Shown: positions 53,154 to 62,276, counted from the first letter of the stretch. The stretch is 64,000 nt of DNA from Owenweeksia sp. (GCA_002695025.1 NZNV01000010.1:310001-374000); one strand, 5' to 3'. Numbers and translations: made by a program. Notes: generated by a model from the letters alone, not told the origin.

Positions 53154-53206
53154 CGGTTACAACCGGGAAGGTGGATTATGGTTAAATTCGCCTTCCTGGT
53201 TTTATT
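53154..53206 (+). promoter_or_regulatory. Leader hairpins before the sigma factor gene
   Basis: CGGTT-AC-AACCG (53154-53165) overlaps a longer stem ACCGGGAAGG (53162-53171) with CCTTCCTGGT (53191-53200), 9 pairs plus one G-T, followed by TTTATTT. The two cannot form together, and the second resembles a terminator ending only 7 bases before the ATG at 53213. Confidence 0.5.
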
Positions 53207-53212
53207 TAACTA

Positions 53213-53773
53213 ATGAATGTAGAGAAGGAACTCTTAGAGTTGTGCAAAGCAGAAGACCGAAAAGCTCAGTTTGAGCTTTATAAGTTATGCTACGGTATTC
53301 TTCTCTCCGTCTGCTTCCGTTACGAACGGAACAAGGAAGATGCAGAGTTTCTCCTCAACAAGGCGTTCTATAAAATCCTTAAAAACCTTAAAAAGTACGA
53401 TGACAAAGTGCCTTTTGAGGCCTGGATCAGGCGGATCACGATCAATACGGTGATCGATGATTACAGGAAAAATAAAAGGAACAAGGTGGACTACGTAGAG
53501 GAGCCTATGAATGTGGCTCCAGTACAAAGCATGGATTTCAATGAGGCCGATCGGAAATTTGATGCAGAAGAGTTGCAAAGGCTTATTGACCAGCTTCCAC
53601 CAGTAAGTAAAAAAGTGTTTAACCTCTATGTGATTGATGGTTACAATCACCGTGAGATTGCTGAAAAGTTGAATATGAGCGAGGGCACCAGTAAATGGCA
53701 TTTAAGCAGTGCCCGCCAGAAGCTCAAGGAATTGCTACAGAAGCTGAGGAATAATGTGGCGATGTTGTTATGA
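53213..53773 (+). CDS. ECF-type RNA polymerase sigma factor
   Basis: 186 residues. Region 2 (about 20-85: LCYGILLSVCFRYERNKEDAEFLLNKAFYKIL and PFEAWIRRITINTVID) and region 4 (about 120-175: LPPVSKKVFNLYVIDGYNHREIAEKL with NMSEGTSKWHLSSAR) are clear; region 3 is absent. ATG at 53213. The stop overlaps the next gene, a probable anti-sigma factor, as ATGA. Confidence 0.94.
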   Translation: MNVEKELLELCKAEDRKAQFELYKLCYGILLSVCFRYERNKEDAEFLLNKAFYKILKNLKKYDDKVPFEAWIRRITINTVIDDYRKNKRNKVDYVEEPMNVAPVQSMDFNEADRKFDAEELQRLIDQLPPVSKKVFNLYVIDGYNHREIAEKLNMSEGTSKWHLSSARQKLKELLQKLRNNVAMLL

Positions 53774-55044
53774 AGGATAACGAGTTAGATAGATTATTTA
53801 AAGGCAAGTTGCATAGCCGTGAGTTTGAGTTTAATCCCTCAAACTGGGAGGCTATGGAGGCTATGCTGGATAAGGATAAGAAAAGCCTGGGCTTCTTCTG
53901 GTGGAGCAGTGCGGCCATTTTGGTGTTTGGGGCTCTGGTAATGGGAGCGGTATGGTTAAAACCGGCTCCGGTAAGTAATGTAGTTCAGGATGAAAACAAG
54001 ATCATCGAGCGGATCGGGAACACACCTCAGGAAGATCAGCAAGAGCTGAAAAGTCCGACCCGGGAGTTTGAAGAACCTGCCACAGAGGAGCCTGCAGAAA
54101 GTACCATTGTGACCCATGAAGGCGGGTCTTCTTCAAATGAAGATGTAAATCAGCTTAAAAAGGAAACACCATCAGCACCGGTTGAGGTTAATCAAAATAT
54201 TGCAGACAATACGCCCGCTGAAGGGGAGGCCAATGCCCAACAATGGGCTTCAGCCCAGGCAAGTACTTCAAGAGAAGCATTTGAGCCTATAGAGCAACTA
54301 TCATCCCGACCCATTACCAATGTTGCGGCACAGGCTGCAGGTGTAACGGAGGATAATACGTACCGGGCTTATGATGAAGGTCCTTATTTAATGGAGCCTG
54401 CACCACTTCCCAAAATTGACCCGGCAGCCTTGGTGAAGTTTGAAAGTACTCATGAGATTTGGGGACAAGCCGGGCCCGACTTTACCCGCTCCTTTGACGA
54501 TGGAAGCCTGGCTACCGGCTGGCTGTTTGGGATCAATTATTCGTATCGCTTTGCCCAGCGCTGGAGTTTTGAAGCCGGCCTGAATTACAACGCCCGCACT
54601 GCTACCGGCATTACCCTGAGTTCGGATAGTGTTTTCTATAACTTTGGGCAGGAGGTGATCCGTACCGATGTGCGTCATCAGCGCCTGGATTATTTTGAAA
54701 TGCCCATAGGCGCCAACTTCAGTATCAATCCTCAGCATCAGATAGGAGTGGGGGCTTACGCCTCAGCCCTTTTTAATGTGAACCGCGAAGTGCAACGCAC
54801 ACGCTACCCTTTTAAGGGAAATGTGGAGATAACCACCGAGAAGGAAAATGGTCTGAGCCCTAATTTCAACACCTTGGATTACGGTTTTACCGGATCTTAT
54901 TTTTATCGTTACAACCCCCAGCTTAGCCTTGGCCTGCAGTTTAAGTACGGTCTAACGGATATTACACCCAACAGAACGGAACTTCTGAGCCCATTCCACC
55001 GGAATGCCAACACAAGGGTCATTATCCGCTACCGCTTGTATTAG
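53770..55044 (+). CDS. Anti-sigma-like N-terminus fused to outer-membrane beta-barrel
   Basis: 424 residues. A 40-residue cytoplasmic-type N-terminus (MKDNELDRLFKGKLHSREFEF) is followed by one membrane helix (42-63), a Pro/Glu/Ser-rich stretch (66-190) containing VAAQAAGV, and from about 220 a beta-barrel-like domain (GINYSYRFAQRWSFEAGLNYNARTA) ending with an aromatic-rich RVIIRYRLY. The overlap with the sigma gene supports an anti-sigma role. An inner-membrane helix and a barrel in one chain is unusual; whether the barrel reaches the outer membrane is unknown. Confidence 0.75.
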   Translation: MKDNELDRLFKGKLHSREFEFNPSNWEAMEAMLDKDKKSLGFFWWSSAAILVFGALVMGAVWLKPAPVSNVVQDENKIIERIGNTPQEDQQELKSPTREFEEPATEEPAESTIVTHEGGSSSNEDVNQLKKETPSAPVEVNQNIADNTPAEGEANAQQWASAQASTSREAFEPIEQLSSRPITNVAAQAAGVTEDNTYRAYDEGPYLMEPAPLPKIDPAALVKFESTHEIWGQAGPDFTRSFDDGSLATGWLFGINYSYRFAQRWSFEAGLNYNARTATGITLSSDSVFYNFGQEVIRTDVRHQRLDYFEMPIGANFSINPQHQIGVGAYASALFNVNREVQRTRYPFKGNVEITTEKENGLSPNFNTLDYGFTGSYFYRYNPQLSLGLQFKYGLTDITPNRTELLSPFHRNANTRVIIRYRLY

Positions 55045-55048
55045 AAAA

Positions 55049-56191
55049 ATGATCAACCGGATAAAAAATATAACCCTCTTACTGGGAGGCTTAGTGCTGT
55101 TTTCATGCTCTAAAAGCAATGATGATCTTGCCTCTGATTATCATGATACGGTGGAATTCTTTGTAACCGGAGAGGTAAACGGCACTCCCTTTCAACGGTA
55201 TGCCGGTGCCGGCTATGGCCTCATTACCGGCTATGAGTTGGGCAAGGAGGGTGTGGTGAGCATGAAAGGTTCGCTGGAGGCGGCTTCCGGAAATAAAGCT
55301 AATTCCTTTGCTATTATTCTCAGGGGATCCAATACCCTTTCTGCTTCCGGAACCTTTGACGTGTTGAGTGGACTGGATAATGCTCCCTGGCCTTATTCAG
55401 ACCCGTCTGGTCAAAAACAACGCCTGGGTTGGCATCAACTTACTTTCATAGCAGATAGTAGCTATACCACCACTACTTACAACTGGAGTCTTGAAAATGG
55501 CGAGACGGCTGTAGGACCAGAGGCTTCCGTAAAAGTTAGTGAGAATGCTTACCCCACTTTTGGAGCCCGTTTAAGTACTACTTCATCTGTGGGTTGCCAA
55601 TCATCCACCACCCAGGTTGTGGATGTGACAGGCGAATGCAGGGCAATAATGAACCTCAGCAATCCCCGGGACCTGGATTTTGCGGCCAGCCTGCAAGCTA
55701 TAAAGGGAACCATTGCCAATGTACACTGGAGGCTCAATGGGAATGCTGTTGGCTCTGGCCTGGTGATAAACAGGAAATGGGAATTCTTTCCGGACCTTTC
55801 TCCTAATATTCTGGAAGCCGAAATACAGTTTCAGGGAGGTTGCACCCAAACCATTCTCAAGGAAGTGCGTGTGACCAGCCCGCTTGTGGTGGCGGATTGT
55901 AATCTTGATTTTAAATTTGAAAAGCAGCCTGTCCGTGAGTATGACCCCCTGCAGCTGGGTACCGTGGAAATTATCTTTTACGATAGTGCCGGGAAAGCTT
56001 ACACTTCAAATTATGAGGGAGTGGTAGGATCTTTAAACTTCAACAATGTACAGGCGTACGAGGAAAATGAAAATGGCGAGAATACCGTTCAGTTTGACTT
56101 TAGTGCCCGCCAACTGGAGCTACGCCATACGGATGGCAGCAGCATTACGCTCAATAAAGTAAGCGGAGAGTTTGCCGTGGCACATCCCTAG
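55049..56191 (+). CDS. Hypothetical lipoprotein of the sigma-factor locus
   Basis: 380 residues from ATG 55049; the frame starts earlier but inside the previous gene. Lipobox VLFSC (C20). Beta-rich, with two Cys-containing Ig/PKD-like modules (VGCQSSTTQVVDVTGECRA; GGCTQTILKEVRVTSP). No family recognised. Four bases after the barrel gene, so part of the sigma/anti-sigma transcript and possibly its output. Confidence 0.72.
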   Translation: MINRIKNITLLLGGLVLFSCSKSNDDLASDYHDTVEFFVTGEVNGTPFQRYAGAGYGLITGYELGKEGVVSMKGSLEAASGNKANSFAIILRGSNTLSASGTFDVLSGLDNAPWPYSDPSGQKQRLGWHQLTFIADSSYTTTTYNWSLENGETAVGPEASVKVSENAYPTFGARLSTTSSVGCQSSTTQVVDVTGECRAIMNLSNPRDLDFAASLQAIKGTIANVHWRLNGNAVGSGLVINRKWEFFPDLSPNILEAEIQFQGGCTQTILKEVRVTSPLVVADCNLDFKFEKQPVREYDPLQLGTVEIIFYDSAGKAYTSNYEGVVGSLNFNNVQAYEENENGENTVQFDFSARQLELRHTDGSSITLNKVSGEFAVAHP

Positions 56192-56194
56192 GCA

Positions 56195-56698
56195 TTATTC
56201 AAACTCGATCAGCACCTGGTTTTTCTCAACGGCTTTACCTACTTCTACCGTTATATTTTTTACCACCGCATCACTGGCTGCTTTAAGCACGTTTTCCATC
56301 TTCATAGCTTCCAACACCACTAAGGCATCACCTTTACTTACAGTGTCTCCGGCTTTTACTTCCAAGGATAAAACAAGGCCGGGCATCGGGGCTTTAAGAT
56401 CATTCACCGCTGAAGAGGCCAGGTCTTCCATACCCAGTTCTTCCAGCAGCAGGTCAAAGCGGTCCTTCGCTTCTACGGTGTAGGTGTTACCATTTACCTG
56501 CAGACTAAACGTTTTGGTTTCATAGTCCATGTCAATATAAGAGATGCGGAAGCTTTGATCGTCCTTTAAAAGGTGCATACCGTTGCGCTCCTTCACGAGG
56601 TCCAGGCGGTATTCTTTTCCGTTTAGCGTGCCTGCCGTATGATCGTGGGGCTGGGGTTGAACATCGTACTCTTTTTCGCCAACTTTTATCTTATACAT
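56195..56698 (-). CDS. Biotinyl/lipoyl carrier domain protein
   Basis: 167 residues. The C-terminal 80 residues are a biotin carboxyl carrier domain with the biotinylated lysine K133 in EAMKMEN. The N-terminal half resembles the linker found before carrier domains of acyl-CoA or pyruvate carboxylase alpha chains. The other carboxylase subunits are not in the window. Three bases separate its stop from the convergent lipoprotein stop. Confidence 0.9.
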   Translation of the reverse strand: MYKIKVGEKEYDVQPQPHDHTAGTLNGKEYRLDLVKERNGMHLLKDDQSFRISYIDMDYETKTFSLQVNGNTYTVEAKDRFDLLLEELGMEDLASSAVNDLKAPMPGLVLSLEVKAGDTVSKGDALVVLEAMKMENVLKAASDAVVKNITVEVGKAVEKNQVLIEFE

Positions 56699-56721
56699 GG
56701 TACTAATTTAGTGTGGACAAG

Positions 56722-56729
56722 TATTTTTG
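56722..56729 (+). promoter_or_regulatory. -7 element of the M1-like protein gene
   Basis: TATTTTTG matches TAnnTTTG and lies 22 bp before the ATG at 56752. Its presence argues against the earlier GTG at 56713 as the start. Confidence 0.45.
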
Positions 56730-56751
56730 CGCTTTTAGCCAGCAAAGCGGT

Positions 56752-58452
56752 ATGCAAAGATGCTTTTTTTTATTGTTTCCCCTCCTTCCTTGTTTCATGC
56801 TTTCGGGACAGGCGGTAGACATATTGCATACTGAGGTTTCCATCTATGCCACGGATACATTTCCGGATATTCTGGATATGTGTGCCGTTACGGACCTGCG
56901 TGTATCTCCTAAAGAAAAAGAGGTGCGGCTGGACTTTCATCCGGATAGCCTCTATTCCGTGCGCATTCGCCAGGGACGCCTGAAAGACTTTATTCCTTTC
57001 CGCAGGGAAGGTAACGAGATCGTATTGGAACTGGGAAGCTGGCAAAACCGCCCGGAACGCATTAGCATTGCGTTTGCGTACTCTATCAATCTTAGTAACC
57101 CGGAAAACCAGGCTTATATCCGAAATAATGTAGGCGTACTATCACTCAACGGGTTTAACGCCTATAACCCGGCAGGCCTGGGCATCAGTGGATTATTTTT
57201 TCCCTCCCGGGCAGAGGATGCCTGCACTTTCCAGGTAAATATAAGTGTGCCGGAAGACTACACTGTTTTTACCATCGGTGAGCCGGAGTTCCGGGTTGTG
57301 GATAAGAATATAACACATCATTTCTGGAGCAGTAAAGAACCTATGCAGGCACCATCCTTTTACCTGATTACAGGGGCCCTGATAGAAGACGAACTGGATG
57401 ATATTGATGAGGTATACAGTTTTTCAGAAACGAACCTAGCAGACATACGTGCCCTGAACCTGCGTAATGAGAACGCGGAGCTTTTGAGAATACTGGAAGA
57501 GGAAACGGGTTTTTCCGTTAATGATAGCCTTTTACTGGTAGCAGATAGCCTCAGTGCCGCGCATAGCCCGGATTTGCAGGTGTTGTCTTCCCGGCAATCC
57601 ACGCCTTTTACCAATCTTCAAAACTGGCTTCTGCTTAGGGCCTCTTCTGGTGACAGCTTATACGCCACCTATCTTGGGTATACCTACCAGGCTGCCCAGG
57701 AATCATCTTTGTGGCCTGTTTTAGCTACCCAAAAATATCTGGAGGAGCACGTAAATGACACACTTGTATCACCAAAATTCCTGGCTCTCCAAACCACGCT
57801 TTGGCTACAGGGCTTTTACCCTGGTTACGATCCCCGTACCCCTCCGGACTCTTCGGCTTACACTAACCTGGCTGAATCTGTGATGAACAGTTCTGCGCTA
57901 CCACGCCTGGACATTAGCTACCGCTATAGCAACGGCATTCAGAATATTATTATAAAGCAGGACACCGGTTATGTACGTGCATTTGCTATTCCCATGGAGG
58001 TTACGGTTTACCTGCGCGATACGGTTATACGTGCTGAAAGAGTAAGCCAGGCTATCCCCGAAGATCGTATTCAGATACCGGCCAGCGCATCACCACAGGC
58101 CGTAAGAGTGGAAACCGGCAAGTATTTTCCCGGCTACGTAGAAGATAATCGCCCGGACGTGTACAACCTGTACCAGCTTTCCAACGCACAAACGGAGGAG
58201 GAGCGCATGGATGCCCTTACGCGACTGTTCCGTACCTCCAACACCAACCTTTTTTCCACCACCCTGGGTATTGCCATGGATGACCCCAATGCCCGGATAA
58301 GGGTTATGGCGCTTAAACGTGCGGGTAACCTCAACGTGCCTGCCCAGCTGAAATTAAAGGACACCCTGCTTAAAATGTCCCGAACCGACCCCGATCCGGA
58401 AGTACAGGAAAAAGCAAAAGCGCTGGTCCTGAAATATTATACCCAGAAGTAA
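56752..58452 (+). CDS. Secreted M1-aminopeptidase-like protein without active site
   Basis: 566 residues from ATG 56752, which begins a signal peptide (MQRCFFLLFPLLPCFMLSGQ). The first 230 residues look like the N-terminal saddle of M1 aminopeptidases (LRVSPKEKEVRLDFHP, NNVGVLSLNGFNAYNPAGLGISGLFFP). No HExxH zinc motif and no GxMEN motif is found, and the rest is TPR/HEAT-like helical (DDPNARIRVMALKRAG). It is therefore probably not a peptidase. rseP follows 80 bp on. No close family known to me. Confidence 0.65.
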   Translation: MQRCFFLLFPLLPCFMLSGQAVDILHTEVSIYATDTFPDILDMCAVTDLRVSPKEKEVRLDFHPDSLYSVRIRQGRLKDFIPFRREGNEIVLELGSWQNRPERISIAFAYSINLSNPENQAYIRNNVGVLSLNGFNAYNPAGLGISGLFFPSRAEDACTFQVNISVPEDYTVFTIGEPEFRVVDKNITHHFWSSKEPMQAPSFYLITGALIEDELDDIDEVYSFSETNLADIRALNLRNENAELLRILEEETGFSVNDSLLLVADSLSAAHSPDLQVLSSRQSTPFTNLQNWLLLRASSGDSLYATYLGYTYQAAQESSLWPVLATQKYLEEHVNDTLVSPKFLALQTTLWLQGFYPGYDPRTPPDSSAYTNLAESVMNSSALPRLDISYRYSNGIQNIIIKQDTGYVRAFAIPMEVTVYLRDTVIRAERVSQAIPEDRIQIPASASPQAVRVETGKYFPGYVEDNRPDVYNLYQLSNAQTEEERMDALTRLFRTSNTNLFSTTLGIAMDDPNARIRVMALKRAGNLNVPAQLKLKDTLLKMSRTDPDPEVQEKAKALVLKYYTQK

Positions 58453-58532
58453 AAGTGATACCGTAAATTTGCAGGCTTCAAACTAAGGGGTTGAAACCTG
58501 CGTTGTAAACCCCGGTTGATTAAAACGAAGAC

Positions 58533-59864
58533 ATGGACATTCTGATACAGGCGTCACAATTCATACTAAGCCTTTCTTTGCTGATCATTCTGCACGAGTT
58601 GGGCCACTTTATACCCGCCAAGCTTTTTAAAACCCGCGTAGAGAAATTTTATCTCTTTTTTGATCCCTGGTTCTCCATTTTCAAAAAGAAGATAGGGGAA
58701 ACCGAATACGGCATCGGTTGGCTGCCCCTGGGCGGCTACGTGAAAATAGCCGGGATGATAGACGAGAGCATGGACAAGGAGCAGATGAAGCAACCCCCGC
58801 AACCCTGGGAGTTTCGCTCCAAACCCGCCTGGCAGCGCCTCATCATCATGATTGGTGGGGTTACCGTTAACGTGATCCTGGCCATGGTAATCTATGCCGG
58901 TATGCTGATGCACTACGGTGAGGAATACCTGCCTAATGAAAACGTCATCTACGGCATAACGGCTGATAGTACTGCGCAATCCCTGGGTTTCCGCGATGGT
59001 GATAAGATCGTATCCGTTGGCGGTAAGAAAATAGAACGCTTTTCTGATATCTCACTGGAAGTGCTTTTGGGTGACAACGGAAACATTGTAGTAGAACGCA
59101 ACGGCCGGATGGAAGAGTTCACTATTTCAGCCGATAAAAAATCGCAGATCATTGATTCACAGAAATCGCTGGTTGGAGTGCGAATACCATTTGTAGTGGC
59201 TGAGGTTGCGGATTCTTCAGCGGCTAAAGCAGCCGGCTTGATGGTGGGCGATAGTCTTACCGGCATTAATGGAGAGTCGCTGGCATATTTTAACGATTAT
59301 CCGCAATACCTAAAGGGCAGGGAAGGTCAGGAGATCACCCTGAACTTTGTTCGCAATGGAGAATCAAAGGAAGCACAACTGCAGATCCCTGCGGAAGGAA
59401 AATACAAGGGCAGCATGGGTGTGATGGCTTATCCGGTAGATCGTTATCTGGATTTCAGTTATCGCAAATACGGCTTCTTTGAAGCTATCCCGGCCGGGAT
59501 CCAAAAATCCGGTAAAGTGCTAACGGACTATGTGCGCCAGTTTAAGCTTATTGCGAACCCTGAAACCGGGGCTTATAAGCACGTAGGTGGTTTTCTGATG
59601 ATTGCCAACCAGTATAGCACCAGTTGGGACTGGCAACGCTTTTGGGCGTTTACCGCTTTCCTCAGTATTATGCTGGCCTTCCTGAATATATTGCCAATAC
59701 CCGCCCTGGACGGGGGTCACGTGGTATTTGTGCTGTGGGAGATGATCACCGGACGTAAACCGGCTGAGAAAGTACTGGAATATGCCCAGGTAGCCGGTTT
59801 TATCATTTTGCTGGCCTTGATCGTGCTGGCCAATGGTAACGATATCTTGAAGTTGTTTAACTAA
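58533..59864 (+). CDS. rseP: Site-2 protease RseP
   Basis: 443 residues. HELGH (21-25) gives the zinc motif in the first membrane helix; LPIPALDGGH near residue 393 gives the second metal site. Two PDZ-like domains (about 135-300; SAAKAAGLMVGDSLTGING) lie between. RseP cuts anti-sigma factors and signal-peptide remnants inside the membrane. An anti-sigma-like protein is encoded 3.5 kb upstream but in a separate transcript. Confidence 0.95.
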   Translation: MDILIQASQFILSLSLLIILHELGHFIPAKLFKTRVEKFYLFFDPWFSIFKKKIGETEYGIGWLPLGGYVKIAGMIDESMDKEQMKQPPQPWEFRSKPAWQRLIIMIGGVTVNVILAMVIYAGMLMHYGEEYLPNENVIYGITADSTAQSLGFRDGDKIVSVGGKKIERFSDISLEVLLGDNGNIVVERNGRMEEFTISADKKSQIIDSQKSLVGVRIPFVVAEVADSSAAKAAGLMVGDSLTGINGESLAYFNDYPQYLKGREGQEITLNFVRNGESKEAQLQIPAEGKYKGSMGVMAYPVDRYLDFSYRKYGFFEAIPAGIQKSGKVLTDYVRQFKLIANPETGAYKHVGGFLMIANQYSTSWDWQRFWAFTAFLSIMLAFLNILPIPALDGGHVVFVLWEMITGRKPAEKVLEYAQVAGFIILLALIVLANGNDILKLFN

Positions 59865-59877
59865 ATAGCCCCTGTTT

Positions 59878-59916
59878 ATAGCCGTCATTCTGAGCGGAGT
59901 CGAAGAAATAGGCTAT
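59878..59916. repeat. REP-like repeat, copy A
   Basis: A 24-base unit at 59884-59907 containing GAGCGGAGTCGAAGAA, flanked by ATAGCC (59878) and GGCTAT (59911) as an inverted repeat. The unit recurs at 62328-62351 with 21 of 24 identities. Confidence 0.6.
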
Positions 59917-60063
59917 GGCTAAGCCCTATTGCACTAAATGTTTTGGATAATACGCCACTTGTTCGGGTGTCTTTGACTGGTCGATCATAGCAATTTTGTA
60001 TTGAAAGGTCCATAGACCTCATCCATTAAGTGTCATCCTTAGTGTACCGAACTTGCATGGGGC

Positions 60064-60078
60064 TGCATCGAAGGAGAC
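60064..60078. repeat. REP-like repeat, TGCATCGAAGGAGAC copy
   Basis: TGCATCGAAGGAGAC recurs as its exact reverse complement at 62262-62276, both times in intergenic DNA next to the GAGCGGAGTCGAAG unit. Confidence 0.55.
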
Positions 60079-60083
60079 GTTCT

Positions 60084-60533
60084 TTACCTCAATTCCATCT
60101 CCATATAGTACAGGTCATAGCCCCTGGCCCAGTAGTCCTTTTCCATCTTTTGAAGCTGAAAACCCAGCTTTTGGTAAAACGCGTAAGTGAATTGGCTGGT
60201 ACGTACGACCACTGTTTTGAAGCGTTGCTGCGAGCGGATATGCTTAAGGCGATATTCACCTAGTTTGCGGCCGAAACCCTTACCTTGATGTTGCGGATGG
60301 ATCATAGCCCATGAAAACATAGCCGTGTGGCCATCCGCCTTGTAAGACACCCCACCGCATCCGATTACTTTCCCGTTTATTTCTACCACAAAATCTTCCC
60401 CAACTCTTTCCCGTAGATATTTTTCATACCCGGGGCGTTCCTCCGGGGCAAAATATTCTGGAGTGTTGAGGTCCAGCAGATTTAGTGCTGCTTTAAGGTC
60501 ATCAGGATGGTAGGGCCGGATGGTTATCATCAT
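60084..60533 (-). CDS. GNAT-family N-acetyltransferase
   Basis: 149 residues. The acetyl-CoA-binding motif A is MIHPQHQGKGFGRKL (about 76-90), followed by VVVRTSQFTYAFYQKLGF typical of motif B. Substrate unknown. ATG at 60533, with a second ATG next to it. Monocistronic, flanked by REP-like DNA on its 3' side. Confidence 0.9.
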   Translation of the reverse strand: MMITIRPYHPDDLKAALNLLDLNTPEYFAPEERPGYEKYLRERVGEDFVVEINGKVIGCGGVSYKADGHTAMFSWAMIHPQHQGKGFGRKLGEYRLKHIRSQQRFKTVVVRTSQFTYAFYQKLGFQLQKMEKDYWARGYDLYYMEMELR

Positions 60534-60655
60534 CCAAAAATAAGTCCTCTGGAAAAATTTTCTTCCTTTTTGTCCACCCCGACTTTTTCAGTTTCGTCAT
60601 AAGTATGAAAAATCAGTAATCATTTAATTAATTTCAATTTTAAAAACCAATCACA

Positions 60656-61006
60656 ATGAAAAACTTTATGTTGATCTTCCTCGGGCCCAGCTATGCAGAC
60701 CTCAACCTTTCTCCTGAAGAAATGCAGGAACGCATGGGCAAATGGTTTACCTGGGGTAATAAAATGGAAAAAGCTGGTATATTGGTGGGTGGCGATGCCC
60801 TGACCGACACCATTAAGCGGATGAGTGGTCCGGACCAGACAGTAACCGATGTAGCGTCTTCTGAAGTGAAGGAGCTTATTGGCGGTTACTATATAGTAAA
60901 GGCTAAGAACTTTGACGAGGCTCTGGAAATTGCCAGGGATTACCCGGATTTTGACCAAAACGGCACCGTGGAGGTACGTGAGGTAATGGTGTTTGACAAT
61001 ATGTAA
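60656..61006 (+). CDS. YCII/DGPF-domain protein
   Basis: 116 residues, single YCII-related domain (FMLIFLGPSYAD, TWGNKMEKAGILVGGDALT, EVKELIGGYYIVKAKNFDEALEIARDYP). Such proteins are the regular neighbours of ECF42 sigma factors, and one follows 3 bp downstream. Relatives may bind a small molecule or be the regulated product; no reaction is known. ATG at 60656. Confidence 0.9.
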   Translation: MKNFMLIFLGPSYADLNLSPEEMQERMGKWFTWGNKMEKAGILVGGDALTDTIKRMSGPDQTVTDVASSEVKELIGGYYIVKAKNFDEALEIARDYPDFDQNGTVEVREVMVFDNM

Positions 61007-61009
61007 CAC

Positions 61010-62245
61010 ATGACAGATTGTGGATTAGACCATCTTTTCCGTCACCAGTACGGAAAGATGGTCTCCATATTAACCCGCATCTTCGGGTTGGAAAACCTGG
61101 AAACGGTGGAAGACGCCATCCAGGATACCTTTATTAAAGCCTTACAAGCCTGGCGTACCCACCCGCCTGACAACCCTGAGGCCTGGCTGATGCAGGCCGC
61201 CAAAAACCGTATTGTAGACCTTACCCGTAAACTGCAGGCCGAAAAGAAACGGGTTCCTAAGCTGGAATCAGGCCCATCCAGTATTGCCCTGCAAGAGTTA
61301 TTCCTGGACAGTGAGATTGTGGACAGCCAGTTGCGCATGATCTTCACGGCCTGTCAACCGGCCTTAAAGTCAGGAGATCAGATAGCTTTTGCTTTAAAGA
61401 CGATCTCAGGTTTCAGCACCAGTGAAATTGCCGGAGCATTATTATTAAAAGAAGATAGCGTGAAAAAGCGCCTTACCCGGGCCCGGCAAACCATTCAGGA
61501 CTCGGGCATCAGCTTTGAGATCCCGCAGGGAGCAGAGTTGCAATTGCGCCTGGAAATGGTTTTGAAAGTAATCTACCTGATATTTAATGAAGGTTTTCAT
61601 TCCGGTAGAACCGATATATTGATACGTGAGGAGCTTTGTGGGGAAGCCTTACGTCTTAGCCGAATGTTAATGGACAACCGGCATACCCGGGCACCTGAGG
61701 TTTACGCTTTGTTCGCTTTGCTTTGTTTTCACTGTGCCCGGCTGCGCAGTAAAATAAGTGAGTCAGGAGAGATTATCAGCCTGGAAGAACAGGACCGCTC
61801 CCTTTGGGACCGTGAATTGATGCTATTGGGTGACCGGGCCATGAACCGTGCGGTAGAAACGGAAAGGTATACCCGCTATCATTTTGAAGCCGCCATTGCC
61901 TCTGAGCACCTTCAAGCCAATACGTATCAGCAAACTAACTGGCACCGCATACTGCGTTGGTACACCATGCTTTACCAGATCCACCCCTCTGACTTTACGC
62001 GTCTGAATATGGCCATGGTGCAATTGCAGCGTGGAGAAGCTGCGGAATGCAAAAAGCTGCTGGATGCCATTGATCCGCAAAACCTGGAGCAGCGTGCCTA
62101 CCTTTATTACGGCCTGCTGGCGGAATACTACCACAAACAAGGGGAGAAGGAAAAGTGCCTGCAAAATATAGACCGGGCTATTGGCCTGGTACAAAACCAG
62201 GCCGAGCGGGCTTACCTGGAGCAGAAGCGGAGGAGCTTTGTGTGA
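61010..62245 (+). CDS. ECF42-type sigma factor with long C-terminal extension
   Basis: 411 residues, about twice the length of a plain ECF sigma factor. Region 2 is at about 7-70 (NLETVEDAIQDTFIKALQAW), region 4 at about 105-165 (ISGFSTSEIAGALLLKEDSVKKRLTRARQ), and the rest is a helical DUF6596/TPR-like tail (LIFNEGFHSGR, HYYH). ECF42 proteins use this tail instead of an anti-sigma factor. ATG at 61010, coupled to the YCII gene. Confidence 0.93.
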   Translation: MTDCGLDHLFRHQYGKMVSILTRIFGLENLETVEDAIQDTFIKALQAWRTHPPDNPEAWLMQAAKNRIVDLTRKLQAEKKRVPKLESGPSSIALQELFLDSEIVDSQLRMIFTACQPALKSGDQIAFALKTISGFSTSEIAGALLLKEDSVKKRLTRARQTIQDSGISFEIPQGAELQLRLEMVLKVIYLIFNEGFHSGRTDILIREELCGEALRLSRMLMDNRHTRAPEVYALFALLCFHCARLRSKISESGEIISLEEQDRSLWDRELMLLGDRAMNRAVETERYTRYHFEAAIASEHLQANTYQQTNWHRILRWYTMLYQIHPSDFTRLNMAMVQLQRGEAAECKKLLDAIDPQNLEQRAYLYYGLLAEYYHKQGEKEKCLQNIDRAIGLVQNQAERAYLEQKRRSFV

Positions 62246-62261
62246 TGGTGTTTGGACGTTT

Positions 62262-62276
62262 GTCTCCTTCGATGCA
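62262..62276. repeat. REP-like repeat, reverse copy of 60064-60078
   Basis: GTCTCCTTCGATGCA is the exact reverse complement of 60064-60078. It lies between the ECF42 gene and the ArsC-like gene. Confidence 0.55.
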
